Source: Pontibacter sp. E15-1
Lineage (GTDB): Bacteria; Bacteroidota; Bacteroidia; Cytophagales; Hymenobacteraceae
Length of the DNA: 64,000 nt
Direction: 5' to 3'
Assembly (NCBI RefSeq): GCF_022601975.1
Contig: NZ_JAKVIR010000034.1
Span: forward strand, 1 to 64,000
Positions 33,297 to 41,109 of this stretch are shown one piece after another (within the stretch, counting starts at the first letter, position 1; each line of letters begins with the position of its first letter). Under the pieces are notes generated by a model, which had not been told where the DNA came from, made no database searches, and saw only the letters and a program-made list of their open reading frames with translations. The position numbers were made by a program, and so were the translations under genes.

Positions 33297-34124
33297 CTAC
33301 CCCAATCTGCTTCGGTACTCGCTCGGTGTAGCGCCCAACAGCTTTTTCACATAGCGGGTAAAAAACGAGCGGCTGCTAAATTCCATCTCATGGGCAATCT
33401 CGGAGATGTTGAGGTTCTTGTTTTGCAGAAGGAGGAGGATACGCTCCCTGGCGAAGCGCTGGATCCATCCGGAAGCCGTGACACCGGATGAGTTCTTGCA
33501 AACCAGGTTGAGGTACTTGGGGGTGATGTTCAATTGATTGCTGTAAAACTGCACTTCGCGCTCCGTCATGCAGTGCTCCTGTGCCAACTGCATGAACCGC
33601 TCGTACAAGGTTCCGGTTTGCAGACTGTGTCTCCGTCTTTCGTACTCGTTGGCGAAGATGTGCCACATGTCGAGGATAAACAGTTGCATCTGCAAGCTCA
33701 GGGCTTCCTCGTAAAAGCGGTGATCGGTTTCCGAAAAGCGGTCATGCAGCCACTTGAAGTTCGAAAGGATTCTCTGCCTGTCATTCTTGCCATGCAACGT
33801 TTTGACCGGATAGACCCTGGAGTGCAGAAGGGCATTGATACTCCAGCTTTGGTCGGGCATGTTATTGTTCAAAAAATCTTTTTCCACCAGCAACACTGTT
33901 GCCTTGAAGCCTTTTGAAGGCTGCAAATCTGAAAGTCTGCTTCCGGCAAACCAGAACAGGAATTCCCCTCTCTTGCATTCCATCTGCAGGTCATTGAAGG
34001 TAAACCTGATGCTCCCGCGGTGACAAAATAAATGGGTATGATAAAGCTTTTCAAAATGACCGGGGAAGTCATTGATACTCAATGTTTCCAATAAAATAAC
34101 TATCGGTTGTTCTTTACTTGACAT
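33297..34124 (-). CDS. AraC-family transcriptional regulator
   Basis: A 275-residue protein with an N-terminal cupin-like sensing half (LYHTHLFCHRGSIRFTFNDLQMECKRGEFLFWF) and a C-terminal AraC HTH pair (YSNQLNITPKYLNLVCKNSSG and LNISEIAHEMEFSSRSFFTRYVKKLLGATPSEYR). It is divergent from a gene row of acetyltransferase, alpha/beta hydrolase, cupin and cyclophilin-fold proteins. AraC proteins next to such a row usually regulate it, so it probably controls the promoter at 34188-34214. The inducer is unknown. Confidence 0.88.
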   Translation of the reverse strand: MSSKEQPIVILLETLSINDFPGHFEKLYHTHLFCHRGSIRFTFNDLQMECKRGEFLFWFAGSRLSDLQPSKGFKATVLLVEKDFLNNNMPDQSWSINALLHSRVYPVKTLHGKNDRQRILSNFKWLHDRFSETDHRFYEEALSLQMQLFILDMWHIFANEYERRRHSLQTGTLYERFMQLAQEHCMTEREVQFYSNQLNITPKYLNLVCKNSSGVTASGWIQRFARERILLLLQNKNLNISEIAHEMEFSSRSFFTRYVKKLLGATPSEYRSRLG

Positions 34125-34187
34125 CGGATTCCGTCTTTCTGCTAATATAAGTGATATTTGACACTATTGAAGAATAATGCGTAACAA

Positions 34188-34214
34188 TTTGAAATCGGTT
34201 ATTCTTTAACTTTG
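34188..34214 (+). promoter_or_regulatory. Candidate promoter of the acetyltransferase-hydrolase row
   Basis: TAACTTTG at 34207-34214 matches the Bacteroidota TAnnTTTG element. A TTTG lies at 34188-34191, but the spacing of 15 is shorter than usual, so the upstream element is weak, as expected for an activator-dependent promoter. The start codon is at 34236. Confidence 0.5.
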
Positions 34215-34235
34215 TAAATGTCAATATGATACAGT

Positions 34236-34805
34236 ATGAAAGCATCCGACAAAGACATTTTCGAACGATTGAGAAAGAGGGAAACAATAAGCCCGAATGA
34301 TCCGCAGAGTGGCAGAATGCTTGAAGCATCCTATGCTACGATGGAATTGGTTCAGAGAATGAACAATTCCAGCAACCCGGAGGAGATCAGAAGCATTCTG
34401 GGTCAGATCACGGAAAGTGAGATCGATGCGTCAACGGCCGTGTTTCCACCCCTGTACATCAACTACGGCAAGAACACCAAGATCGGGAAAAACGTGTTCA
34501 TCAACTTTGGCTGCACTTTCCTGGACCTGGGCGGCATCACCATCGAGGATAATGTGCTGCTGGCGCCCGGTGTGAAATTGCTCTCAGAGAGCCATCCGCT
34601 TTCCCCCGAAGACAGGCAGTCGCTTGTACCGAAACCCATTCACGTCAAGCGAAACGCCTGGATTGGTGCAAACGCGACGATTCTTCAAGGGGTCACGGTC
34701 GGGGAAAACGCTGTCGTCGCGGCCGGTGCGGTTGTGTCAAAGGATGTGCCCGCCAATGCAGTTGTGAGCGGGATTCCCGCCAAATTTATCAAATCAATCG
34801 AGTAG
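34236..34805 (+). CDS. Sugar O-acetyltransferase (left-handed beta-helix)
   Basis: A 189-residue member of the maltose/galactoside acetyltransferase family. An N-terminal helical region precedes hexapeptide repeats ([79 protein letters not shown]). The conserved [12 protein letters not shown] segment carries the catalytic His. It transfers an acetyl group from acetyl-CoA to a sugar or similar hydroxyl. It is the first gene of the row facing the AraC gene. The physiological acceptor is unknown. Confidence 0.9.
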   Translation: MKASDKDIFERLRKRETISPNDPQSGRMLEASYATMELVQRMNNSSNPEEIRSILGQITESEIDASTAVFPPLYINYGKNTKIGKNVFINFGCTFLDLGGITIEDNVLLAPGVKLLSESHPLSPEDRQSLVPKPIHVKRNAWIGANATILQGVTVGENAVVAAGAVVSKDVPANAVVSGIPAKFIKSIE

Positions 34806-34852
34806 TCACATTCCGTTCGGCCCCATGGTCGGACCGTCAAACTTAAAGAGAC

Positions 34853-35977
34853 ATGAAAAAAACAGCAGTATTAGTGGTTGCCTCCCTCATGATTTTGGGG
34901 CAGGCTTATGCCCAAGCAAAGCCAAGGGTAAAAACAGAAGAGACCAAGACAGTGAAAGAGAAAGCTACAACAGAGCATTATACATTTCCATTGAGCGACA
35001 AGGTGACCCGCCAGGAGGTAACGTTCAAAAACCGGTATGGAATCACGATCGCAGCCGATTTATACCTGCCTAAAAACATTGGCAGTGCGCCTTTGGCGGC
35101 CCTTGCCATTAGCGGCCCGTTTGGTGCGGTGAAAGAACAGTCTTCCGGGCTGTATGCCCAAGCTATGGCCGAGCGTGGTTTTGCCGCGCTCGCCTTTGAC
35201 CCGTCTTATACCGGCGAGAGCGGAGGGGAACCCCGCCATGTGGCCTCTCCGGACATCAACACGGAGGATTTCAGCGCGGCCGTGGACTTTCTGGGGCTGC
35301 AGCCTTCGGTTGACCGGAACCGCATCGGCATCATCGGAATCTGTGGTTGGGCCGGCATGGCGCTGAACGCTGTCGCCGTGGACAAACGCGTCAAAGCCGT
35401 CGCCACCACCAGTATGTATGATATGTCGCGGGTGATGGCAAAGGGCTATAATGATGCAGTGACCCTTGAGCAGCGCACCAAAGCGCTGGAGCAAATGGGC
35501 CAGCAGCGTTGGGCCGATGCAGAGAAGGGCACACCCGCTCCATCCACCAATAACCTACCCGAAAAGCTGCAGGGCAACGAACCCCAGTTCGTGGTTGATT
35601 ATTTCAATTATTACAAAACCCCGCGCGGTTTTCATCCCAATTCGATCAATTCAAACGGTGCCTGGACGGCGACCAGTCCGCTGTCGTTCATGAATATGCC
35701 GCTGCTGACCTACATAAAGGAAATCTCCCCCCGTCCGGTTTTGCTGATTGCCGGTGAAAAAGCACACTCCCGTTATTTCAGTGAAGATGCTTACAAGGCA
35801 GCAGCCGGGCAGAAGGAGCTAATGATTATTCCAAATGCCACTCACGTTGATTTATACGACAAGACAGATATAATTCCATTTGATAAACTAACATCATTCT
35901 TCAACGAACACCTGAAAACGGAGAAGGCAGCCCAGGCAGAGAGGGCAAAGGGAATTGGTGCTGCAAATGGAAAATAG
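34853..35977 (+). CDS. Exported alpha/beta hydrolase (dienelactone hydrolase / YcjY type)
   Basis: A 374-residue hydrolase with a signal peptide (MKKTAVLVVASLMILGQAYA). It contains the strand ADLYLPKNIGSAPLAALAISGP, DPSYTGESGGEP, the nucleophile elbow GIIGICGWAGMALNAV in which Cys replaces Ser as in dienelactone hydrolases, and the late His in PNATHVDLYD. It resembles the YcjY-like family. It probably acts in the periplasm on an ester or lactone. Spacing to the acetyltransferase (47 bp) and cupin (13 bp) indicates an operon. Confidence 0.87.
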   Translation: MKKTAVLVVASLMILGQAYAQAKPRVKTEETKTVKEKATTEHYTFPLSDKVTRQEVTFKNRYGITIAADLYLPKNIGSAPLAALAISGPFGAVKEQSSGLYAQAMAERGFAALAFDPSYTGESGGEPRHVASPDINTEDFSAAVDFLGLQPSVDRNRIGIIGICGWAGMALNAVAVDKRVKAVATTSMYDMSRVMAKGYNDAVTLEQRTKALEQMGQQRWADAEKGTPAPSTNNLPEKLQGNEPQFVVDYFNYYKTPRGFHPNSINSNGAWTATSPLSFMNMPLLTYIKEISPRPVLLIAGEKAHSRYFSEDAYKAAAGQKELMIIPNATHVDLYDKTDIIPFDKLTSFFNEHLKTEKAAQAERAKGIGAANGK

Positions 35978-35990
35978 GCAAACACTTAAA

Positions 35991-36500
35991 ATGAACAGCA
36001 TGAGACTATCAATGATGACAGGCATTGCTCTTTACAGCATGCTAACCACAGGCTGTAATGAGCAGACTACAGCGCAAACAGATAAGCAGACAACTGCAGG
36101 AGTAGAAGTGCAAAGCATCTTTCCAAAAGGTGAAAAAGGTTCTTCGGAGTATTTCACGGGCAACGCTTATGCAAACGCGCTGGTTCCTGCGGATTCCACC
36201 TATGCTACGCTGGTAGGCAACGTTTATTTCGAGCCTGGTGCCAGAAGCAACTGGCACAGGCATCCGGCCGGACAAATCCTGATCATCACAGATGGGGTGG
36301 GGTACCATCAGATAAAGGGGCAGGCGCGGCAAACCATGAGAAAGGGAGATGTTATTCAGTGTCCGCCCAATACGGTTCATTGGCATGGAGCCAGCCCGGA
36401 TACAGGCCTGCAGCAGCTATACATCATACCCAATACAGAGAAAGGTATTGTGGAGTGGATGGAGCCCGTGACAGATATTCAATATCGAAACGCTGATTAA
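35991..36500 (+). CDS. Exported cupin-domain protein
   Basis: From MNSMRLSMMTGIALYSMLTT the protein has 169 residues with a lipoprotein-like signal (lipid Cys in LTTGCNEQ). A single cupin domain has the metal-binding motif EPGARSNWHRHPAGQILIITDG (two His and one Glu-like position) and the second motif CPPNTVHWHGASP. Such exported cupins may be isomerases or dioxygenases; the substrate cannot be inferred. It overlaps no neighbour and follows the hydrolase by 13 bp. An earlier ATG inside the hydrolase gene is less likely. Confidence 0.85.
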   Translation: MNSMRLSMMTGIALYSMLTTGCNEQTTAQTDKQTTAGVEVQSIFPKGEKGSSEYFTGNAYANALVPADSTYATLVGNVYFEPGARSNWHRHPAGQILIITDGVGYHQIKGQARQTMRKGDVIQCPPNTVHWHGASPDTGLQQLYIIPNTEKGIVEWMEPVTDIQYRNAD

Positions 36501-36501
36501 A

Positions 36502-36978
36502 ATGAAACATTTGCTCATTCTTCTCATTTCCGTGGTATCACTAAACGTTCCGGGAGCTTGTAAGGAAGACAAAATTGTCAACACGGTAACTGGTGATATT
36601 CCCGATGATCCAGTGAAAAACACGACAGGAAATCAGATGAAAATCATTATTGGATCAAAGACATTTGAAGCAACACTTGTCGATAACGAGGCGGTAACAG
36701 CACTAAAAGGGATGCTGCCACTCACGTTGGATATGAGCGAGCTGAACGGCAATGAGAAATTATTCCGTTTACAGAAAAACCTGCCTGAAAAAGCCTCCAA
36801 TCCAGGCACTATCCAGGCGGGTGATTTGATGCTCTGGGGTTCTAATACGCTGGTGCTCTTTTATGAGGCATTTCCTACTTCCTACAGCTACACCCGCATA
36901 GGGCGCATAAACGATCCTGCTGGTCTTGCCCAGGCAGTTGGTTCTGGGAGTGTAAAGGTGACTTTCGAAATAGAGTAG
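36502..36978 (+). CDS. Cyclophilin-like fold lipoprotein
   Basis: A 158-residue lipoprotein (signal and Cys in LNVPGACKEDK). After a linker the domain reads MKIIIGSKTFEATLVDNEAVTALKGMLPLTLDMSELNGNEKLF, YSYTRIGRINDPAGLAQAVGSGSVKVTFEIE. This is the pattern of the cyclophilin-like (DUF369/TM1367-like) fold, with no known peptidyl-prolyl isomerase activity in this group. It starts one base after the cupin stop codon, so it is in the same operon. Confidence 0.87.
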   Translation: MKHLLILLISVVSLNVPGACKEDKIVNTVTGDIPDDPVKNTTGNQMKIIIGSKTFEATLVDNEAVTALKGMLPLTLDMSELNGNEKLFRLQKNLPEKASNPGTIQAGDLMLWGSNTLVLFYEAFPTSYSYTRIGRINDPAGLAQAVGSGSVKVTFEIE

Positions 36979-37240
36979 TGTCTTGTCCTACTATAGGTTG
37001 ACAGTTTTTGATGCTAAACCCTTTTCCTAGAGTTTACACCATACACCTCATCCTGCCCCTCTTTTGCCGGTCTTGATGTGGGGGATAGGCAGCCGCCAGC
37101 CTACTTTACCTTTATCCTCTTGCTTTCATATGAATCGAGAATGTGTAAACTTATCTCAGGACGAGGTGCGCGCGCGGGTTTATGTCTCAAAATACCCCGG
37201 AATAACGAGATTAGATAGGCTACTTGATAAGCAACTTATG

Positions 37241-38011
37241 GGTTGTGCTTTAAAAAGTATGATGGATTGAGAAAGAGATAGCAGCGGAGTTGTTAGAAAA
37301 GGATGTGTGTGTTGGAAATCCAGATCTATTGTCCCCACTGCTACAGTTATAGCGTAGTCAAAAACGGTAAAAAGGTTACAGGCCAGCAGAACTTTAAGTG
37401 CAAGCAATGCGGTAAGCAGTTCCTGCACGAGTATCTGTACTGGGGAGCCGACCCGGCCAACAAGCGGCTGATGAGCCGCATGCTGGTGCGGGGCTCAGGC
37501 GTGAGTGACATTGCCCATGTCCTGGGTGTGAGCCAGGTTTGTGTGCTGCGGCACCTGCAGCGGCTGGCCGGGCAGGCAGGCGCGGCGGTCAGTAAGGGGC
37601 CTTATGACAGGCTGCAAATAGATGAGCTATGGAGCTATGTGGGCAACAAGAAGCGCAAGCGCTGGTTTGTGTACGCCTACTGCCCCGAGGGCAAGGAAAT
37701 TGTGGCCATGGTTTGCGGCTCGAGGAGCGCTGCAACCGTCAGAAAGCTCTGCCGAAAGCTCGAGGGCCTGCAGGTCAACTGGTTCTGCACCGACAAATGG
37801 AGGGCGTTCGCCAAGGTGCTGCCTTACGAAAAGCACCTGATAGGCAAGAGGTTCACCAAGGCTATTGAAGGTGTGAACACGGCCCTTAGGCTCAGAAACA
37901 GAAGAATGAACCGGAAGACAACCTGCTTCTCAAAGCAGGAAGCAAATCATATGTACGCTATGAACATAACTATCAGCTATTTTAACCATCATACTTTTTA
38001 AAGCACTACCA
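37241..38011 (+). mobile_element. IS1-family insertion sequence, intact
   Basis: The element is 771 bp. Its ends GGTTGTGCTTTAAAAAGTAT (37241-37260) and the complement of 37987-38011 match over 25 bp with one difference. It is bordered by an 8-bp target duplication, AACTTATG, at 37233-37240 and 38012-38019. The transposase frame fills it. The perfect duplication and intact gene suggest a fairly recent insertion, splitting a small frame that reads LDRLLDKQLMKVAD when the element is removed. Confidence 0.9.
37303..38001 (+). CDS. IS1-family transposase
   Basis: A 232-residue transposase with an N-terminal zinc-ribbon (IYCPHCYSYSVVKNGKKV and FKCKQCGKQF), an HTH (VSDIAHVLGVSQVCVLRHL) and the IS1 catalytic core with DELWSYVG and the late Glu region ('RFTKAIEGVNTALRLRNRRMNRKT'). 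It is a single continuous frame, unlike classical IS1 of enterobacteria where insA and insB need a frameshift. The stop codon lies inside the right inverted repeat. Confidence 0.93.
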   Translation: MCVLEIQIYCPHCYSYSVVKNGKKVTGQQNFKCKQCGKQFLHEYLYWGADPANKRLMSRMLVRGSGVSDIAHVLGVSQVCVLRHLQRLAGQAGAAVSKGPYDRLQIDELWSYVGNKKRKRWFVYAYCPEGKEIVAMVCGSRSAATVRKLCRKLEGLQVNWFCTDKWRAFAKVLPYEKHLIGKRFTKAIEGVNTALRLRNRRMNRKTTCFSKQEANHMYAMNITISYFNHHTF

Positions 38012-38102
38012 ACTTATGAAAGTAGCCGATTAAAAGAGCTGTGGGGACTGGTGAGCTCTCGAATTTGGAGGTCTTGTGATTGCTTTTGCCGGTGCTACGC
38101 CG

Positions 38103-38134
38103 GTTTCCCAACTGCACAGGTGCGGTTGGGAAAC
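38103..38134. repeat. 10-bp inverted repeat
   Basis: GTTTCCCAAC (38103-38112) and GTTGGGAAAC (38125-38134) form a perfect stem with a 12-nt loop, between the IS1 element and the AlbA-type gene end. There is no T-run, so it is not a classical terminator; it may be a transcript-end structure. Confidence 0.5.
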
Positions 38135-38164
38135 AATAGCCATTAGGCCCTAAAACCATTAGCT

Positions 38165-38204
38165 GGCCAATTAGTGGCCAATTCGGCCAATTAACGGCCA
38201 ATTA
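38165..38204. repeat. Four GGCCAATT repeats at the end of the AlbA-type gene
   Basis: GGCCAATT(A) occurs at 38165, 38176, 38185 and 38196, spaced 11, 9 and 11 bases. The array abuts the stop codon of the minus-strand gene and reads as short Asn/Trp/Pro/Ile-containing peptides in alternative frames, typical of a slipped coding end. Confidence 0.6.
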
Positions 38205-39518
38205 CCTGGCCATTTCATATTTAGAGCCACGGCCATGGCCCGTGTGGGTGAAGATGGCCAGGTCCACCAACTGCTGCAGCTCCTCGGTGGCCGTGGTCTT
38301 GCCAACGCCGTTGATGCGCTGGTACTGGGAGTTGTTAATGGTGCCGTGCTCCCTGGTATGGGCAACGGCTTTCAGCTGCCTGTCATTGAGGCCTGCCTTT
38401 GCCAGTTGCTCCTCGCTCAGTTGGTCCTTGTAGAGCGTGATCAGGAAGCCACCATCCTGCTCCCGCATCTCCGGCTCAGGAAGCCCGGCCTCCCTGCAGG
38501 CCTCCAGTATCTTGAGAGTACCCCTCCCCCAAGAATCGATGTAGCCCCCCTTGAAGCAGACATCCGCGATGACGGGGTTGCGGGGGCGGGAGGGGTGCTG
38601 CCTTTTCAGCGCCTCCAGCGAGAGGCCCTCCGGCAGAAACCCCTCGTTCCAGATGCTGATCTTGTCGTCATACACTCTGATCTGCACTGTGCTGCCCATG
38701 TAGTTTCGGTGCACCAGGGCGTTGAGCAGCATCTCCCGGATGGCGGCAACCGGGTACTCGTCCTTTTCGACGCGCTGCAGCCCCTCAAAGTCAATGGGCT
38801 TGGTCAGGAACTTCTGGTTCAGCTGGGCCGTCACCTCAGCGAGCAGCTGGATGAGGTTCCCCTCTGCCACCTCCTGAAACCTCAGGTCCGCGTCGTCTTT
38901 CCCGAAGCGCCCCATCTTCACGGCCATGTTCGGGTAGAACCGGCCCGGGTCCTTGCCGAACAGGATGATAGCCGCCCGCTTGAGCTGGCCATCTTTAGAG
39001 AGGCGCAGCTTCTCAAGCAGCTCCCCGAGGCTTAAGCCAGACACATCCGGCATGCGGCCCGCTTTCACAGCGTCACCCAGGAACTTGTTCACGCTGGCTG
39101 GATCTATGTCTTCGGGCGTGGCGGAGGGATCCATCACATCGTCCCAGGTCTTGCCGGACTTCCTAAGCAGGAACTCCGTCAGGGAGTGGCCCGTCAGCTC
39201 TGTGGTGGTGGTGCCGCTGCGGTAGTAGTACCTTCCGCGCAGGGAGACGGCGACCGAGTAAGGCGGTGTGACTATTTCAATGTAATGGCTTCCGTCCTCC
39301 TGGCGAAGGTTCACCTCCACCAGGATGCCCAGCTGGTTCTTTACCTTCTGCGGGATGCTGTCCATCAGGCTCTTGAAGTCCGGCAGGTGCATCACCTTGC
39401 CATTGTCATCCTTGCCGATGAAGATGGTGCCGCCCTGCGCGTTGGCAAAGCCGCAGATGCCTTTCAGGTAGTCGTCGTGCCAGCTCTGCTTGTACTCGAT
39501 GTTGTGTTGTTCGGGCAT
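38202..39518 (-). CDS. AlbA_2/HATPase_c_4 putative transcriptional regulator
   Basis: From MPEQHNIEYKQSWHDDYLK the protein has 438 residues. It has an N-terminal AlbA_2 (formerly divergent AAA_4) domain (GICGFANAQGGTIFIGKDDNGKV), a central region with KRAAIILFGKDP, then a HATPase_c_4-like segment (AIREMLLNALVHRNY, IWNEGFLPEGLSLEALKRQHPSRPRNP). A winged helix follows near the C-terminus (INNSQYQRINGVGKTTATEELQQLVDL). Such RecG-like proteins are probable regulators. An ATG at 39560 would place the start upstream of a TATCTTTG promoter element, so the internal start is preferred. Confidence 0.82.
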   Translation of the reverse strand: MPEQHNIEYKQSWHDDYLKGICGFANAQGGTIFIGKDDNGKVMHLPDFKSLMDSIPQKVKNQLGILVEVNLRQEDGSHYIEIVTPPYSVAVSLRGRYYYRSGTTTTELTGHSLTEFLLRKSGKTWDDVMDPSATPEDIDPASVNKFLGDAVKAGRMPDVSGLSLGELLEKLRLSKDGQLKRAAIILFGKDPGRFYPNMAVKMGRFGKDDADLRFQEVAEGNLIQLLAEVTAQLNQKFLTKPIDFEGLQRVEKDEYPVAAIREMLLNALVHRNYMGSTVQIRVYDDKISIWNEGFLPEGLSLEALKRQHPSRPRNPVIADVCFKGGYIDSWGRGTLKILEACREAGLPEPEMREQDGGFLITLYKDQLSEEQLAKAGLNDRQLKAVAHTREHGTINNSQYQRINGVGKTTATEELQQLVDLAIFTHTGHGRGSKYEMAR

Positions 39519-39690
39519 CGGGAAAGGTGTAGTCTCATTCTTTACTTCCCAAAGATACAAAACATGCTGCTTGGGTTGGGCAGAAGTTAGCCGCTCTGTC
39601 TTCTAAAGCAGAATGGGTCTTGTTTATTCGATAGAGAAATAGCTATATTGATAGTACTGCACGTGCGCCAGACAGGGACATTTTTGCACT

Positions 39691-40554
39691 TTGGAGCACT
39701 ACGACCCTTGGGGACTCAACTTAACCGGCATCGAGCGGCAGAATACGCCCGACCACCTCTTCCAGTACAACGGGAAAGAGAGGCAACAAGAGCTTGGCCT
39801 GAACTGGATGGACTACGGGGCCAGGATGTATGATGCCCAGATCGGCAGGTGGCACGTGGTGGATCCGCTGGGTGAATTGGGGAGAAGGCATTCACCTTAC
39901 AACTACGCCCTTAATAATCCGATCCGTTTTATTGATCCAGATGGCATGTGGCCAAGCAGCTTTAATAAAGAGGAGCCTATGGACTTTCCTAAAGGTAGTT
40001 CGCCGCATGACCGAAGTAGGTTTGATGGTACTGATAAGTTTGATGACGGTAGTAGCAGTCAAAAATTTGATCTGAGGGAAGATGGGCCACGCTATATAGC
40101 AGGAAATGGAGATGATCCTAAAAAGAAAAAGGGGGCGCAGGCTGGCGCGCCACCTTCTTATACGCCACCTCCCAAGAATGGGCTTCCTGGATTCCCTGAT
40201 GCAGAGAGAGTAAAACCTAAAGGTGGTCGTCCAAGATGGAAGCTGCCAAACGGAGATATTATAGAATGGGATGGGCAGCACCGAGAGTTAGAAAGATATA
40301 ATAAAAGAGGTAAGCACATTGGGGTTTGGAATCCTGACGGAGAAATGATAAAGGATCCAGTAGATGATAGAAGTATAGAGCCTATTGTGAGCCCTGACCC
40401 TTGGTATAAACCTAGTGCTAAGACAATAGAAAAAACTTTAATATATGGAACTGTGGCAGTAGGAGTAGGGATTATAGTATTTGATATACTTACAGTACCT
40501 TCAGGAGAAGGTCTCATAGGTGTACAGATGATAGGAGCAGCTTTAGCTAAGTAG
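39691..40554 (+). CDS. Orphan RHS tip with colicin E3-type ribonuclease domain
   Basis: A 287-codon frame that opens after a TAG at 39652-39654, with TTG as the first possible start. Residues about 25-87 are the end of an RHS core ([31 protein letters not shown]). A variable linker follows, then a colicin E3-like rRNase domain (about 166-230) with [20 protein letters not shown]. It conserves the catalytic D194, H197 and E201 and a distal R227. E3 toxins cut 16S rRNA in the decoding centre. Unusually, about 55 more residues follow with a hydrophobic stretch ([18 protein letters not shown]). The RHS shell is missing, so it is a displaced tip. The local base composition is AT-rich compared with its neighbours. 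Confidence 0.82.
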   Translation: MEHYDPWGLNLTGIERQNTPDHLFQYNGKERQQELGLNWMDYGARMYDAQIGRWHVVDPLGELGRRHSPYNYALNNPIRFIDPDGMWPSSFNKEEPMDFPKGSSPHDRSRFDGTDKFDDGSSSQKFDLREDGPRYIAGNGDDPKKKKGAQAGAPPSYTPPPKNGLPGFPDAERVKPKGGRPRWKLPNGDIIEWDGQHRELERYNKRGKHIGVWNPDGEMIKDPVDDRSIEPIVSPDPWYKPSAKTIEKTLIYGTVAVGVGIIVFDILTVPSGEGLIGVQMIGAALAK

Positions 40555-40615
40555 TTGTAAAATAATCAAATACACCTAATTGAAATATTAAAAGGCATAT
40601 AAAAATCTCTAAATT

Positions 40616-40843
40616 ATGTGTGATAAATTGAAAGAATTTGCTTCGGAAGACTTTGAAAACATCGATACGCCAATTCTCTACGTTAATAAATTTAACGAAT
40701 ATGGAATCAAAATTATGGATGGGGGAAATTCATCAATTAAAATTCAATATTGTCCTTGGTGTGGAGAACGACTACCTGAATCAAAAAGAGACCAATGGTT
40801 TGATGAACTTGAAAGCTTGGGAATAAACGATCCTTGGAGTTAG
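40616..40843 (+). CDS. DUF6980-like protein, probable immunity to the RNase tip
   Basis: A 75-residue acidic protein, MCDKLKEFASEDFENIDTPI, then YVNKFNEYGIKIMDGGNSSIKIQYCPWCGERLPESKRDQWFDELESLGI. The IxYCPWCGxxLPxSxRDxWFxxLxxLG pattern matches the DUF6980 group, known from loci of polymorphic toxins. It starts 61 bp after the toxin frame in the same direction and is equally AT-rich. It is the likely cognate immunity protein, unrelated in sequence to classical ImE3. Confidence 0.72.
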   Translation: MCDKLKEFASEDFENIDTPILYVNKFNEYGIKIMDGGNSSIKIQYCPWCGERLPESKRDQWFDELESLGINDPWS

Positions 40844-41109
40844 AATATTCCTAGTAAATATCAGACTGATGAATGGTATAAAGGGTAATTAAGTTTTCTT
40901 GAACCCTAGCCGGTGCGGGCTTGGAGACCGTATTCTCATTCCCGTATAATAGCAAAAGCCGTAATGCTATTGGGGTGTGGCGTGCCGCTCAAGCTTTCAA
41001 GCGTTACCAGGTTTCTACATATCATGGAGTCTTTCGATTTTACCCTGGCCGTCTCAAGCAGGCCACCCCCTCGCAGAATGGGCGGATTAGATTGAAAAGC
41101 TCCTCCTGA
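40844..41109. other. Remnant region between immunity gene and IS256 element
   Basis: A plus-strand frame from 40921 reads METVFSFPYNSKSRNAIGVW, then RAAQAFKRYQVSTYHGVFRFYPGRLKQ and ends at the IS target site (KSSS then stop). It lacks a convincing start or family and may be a leftover of another RHS or cargo gene. I do not assign it. Confidence 0.4.

Noticed and set aside
38103-38204. Possible CRISPR-like array
   Set aside because: The GGCCAATT repeats are only 8-9 bp with 1-3 bp between them and no spacers; no cas genes are present in the window.
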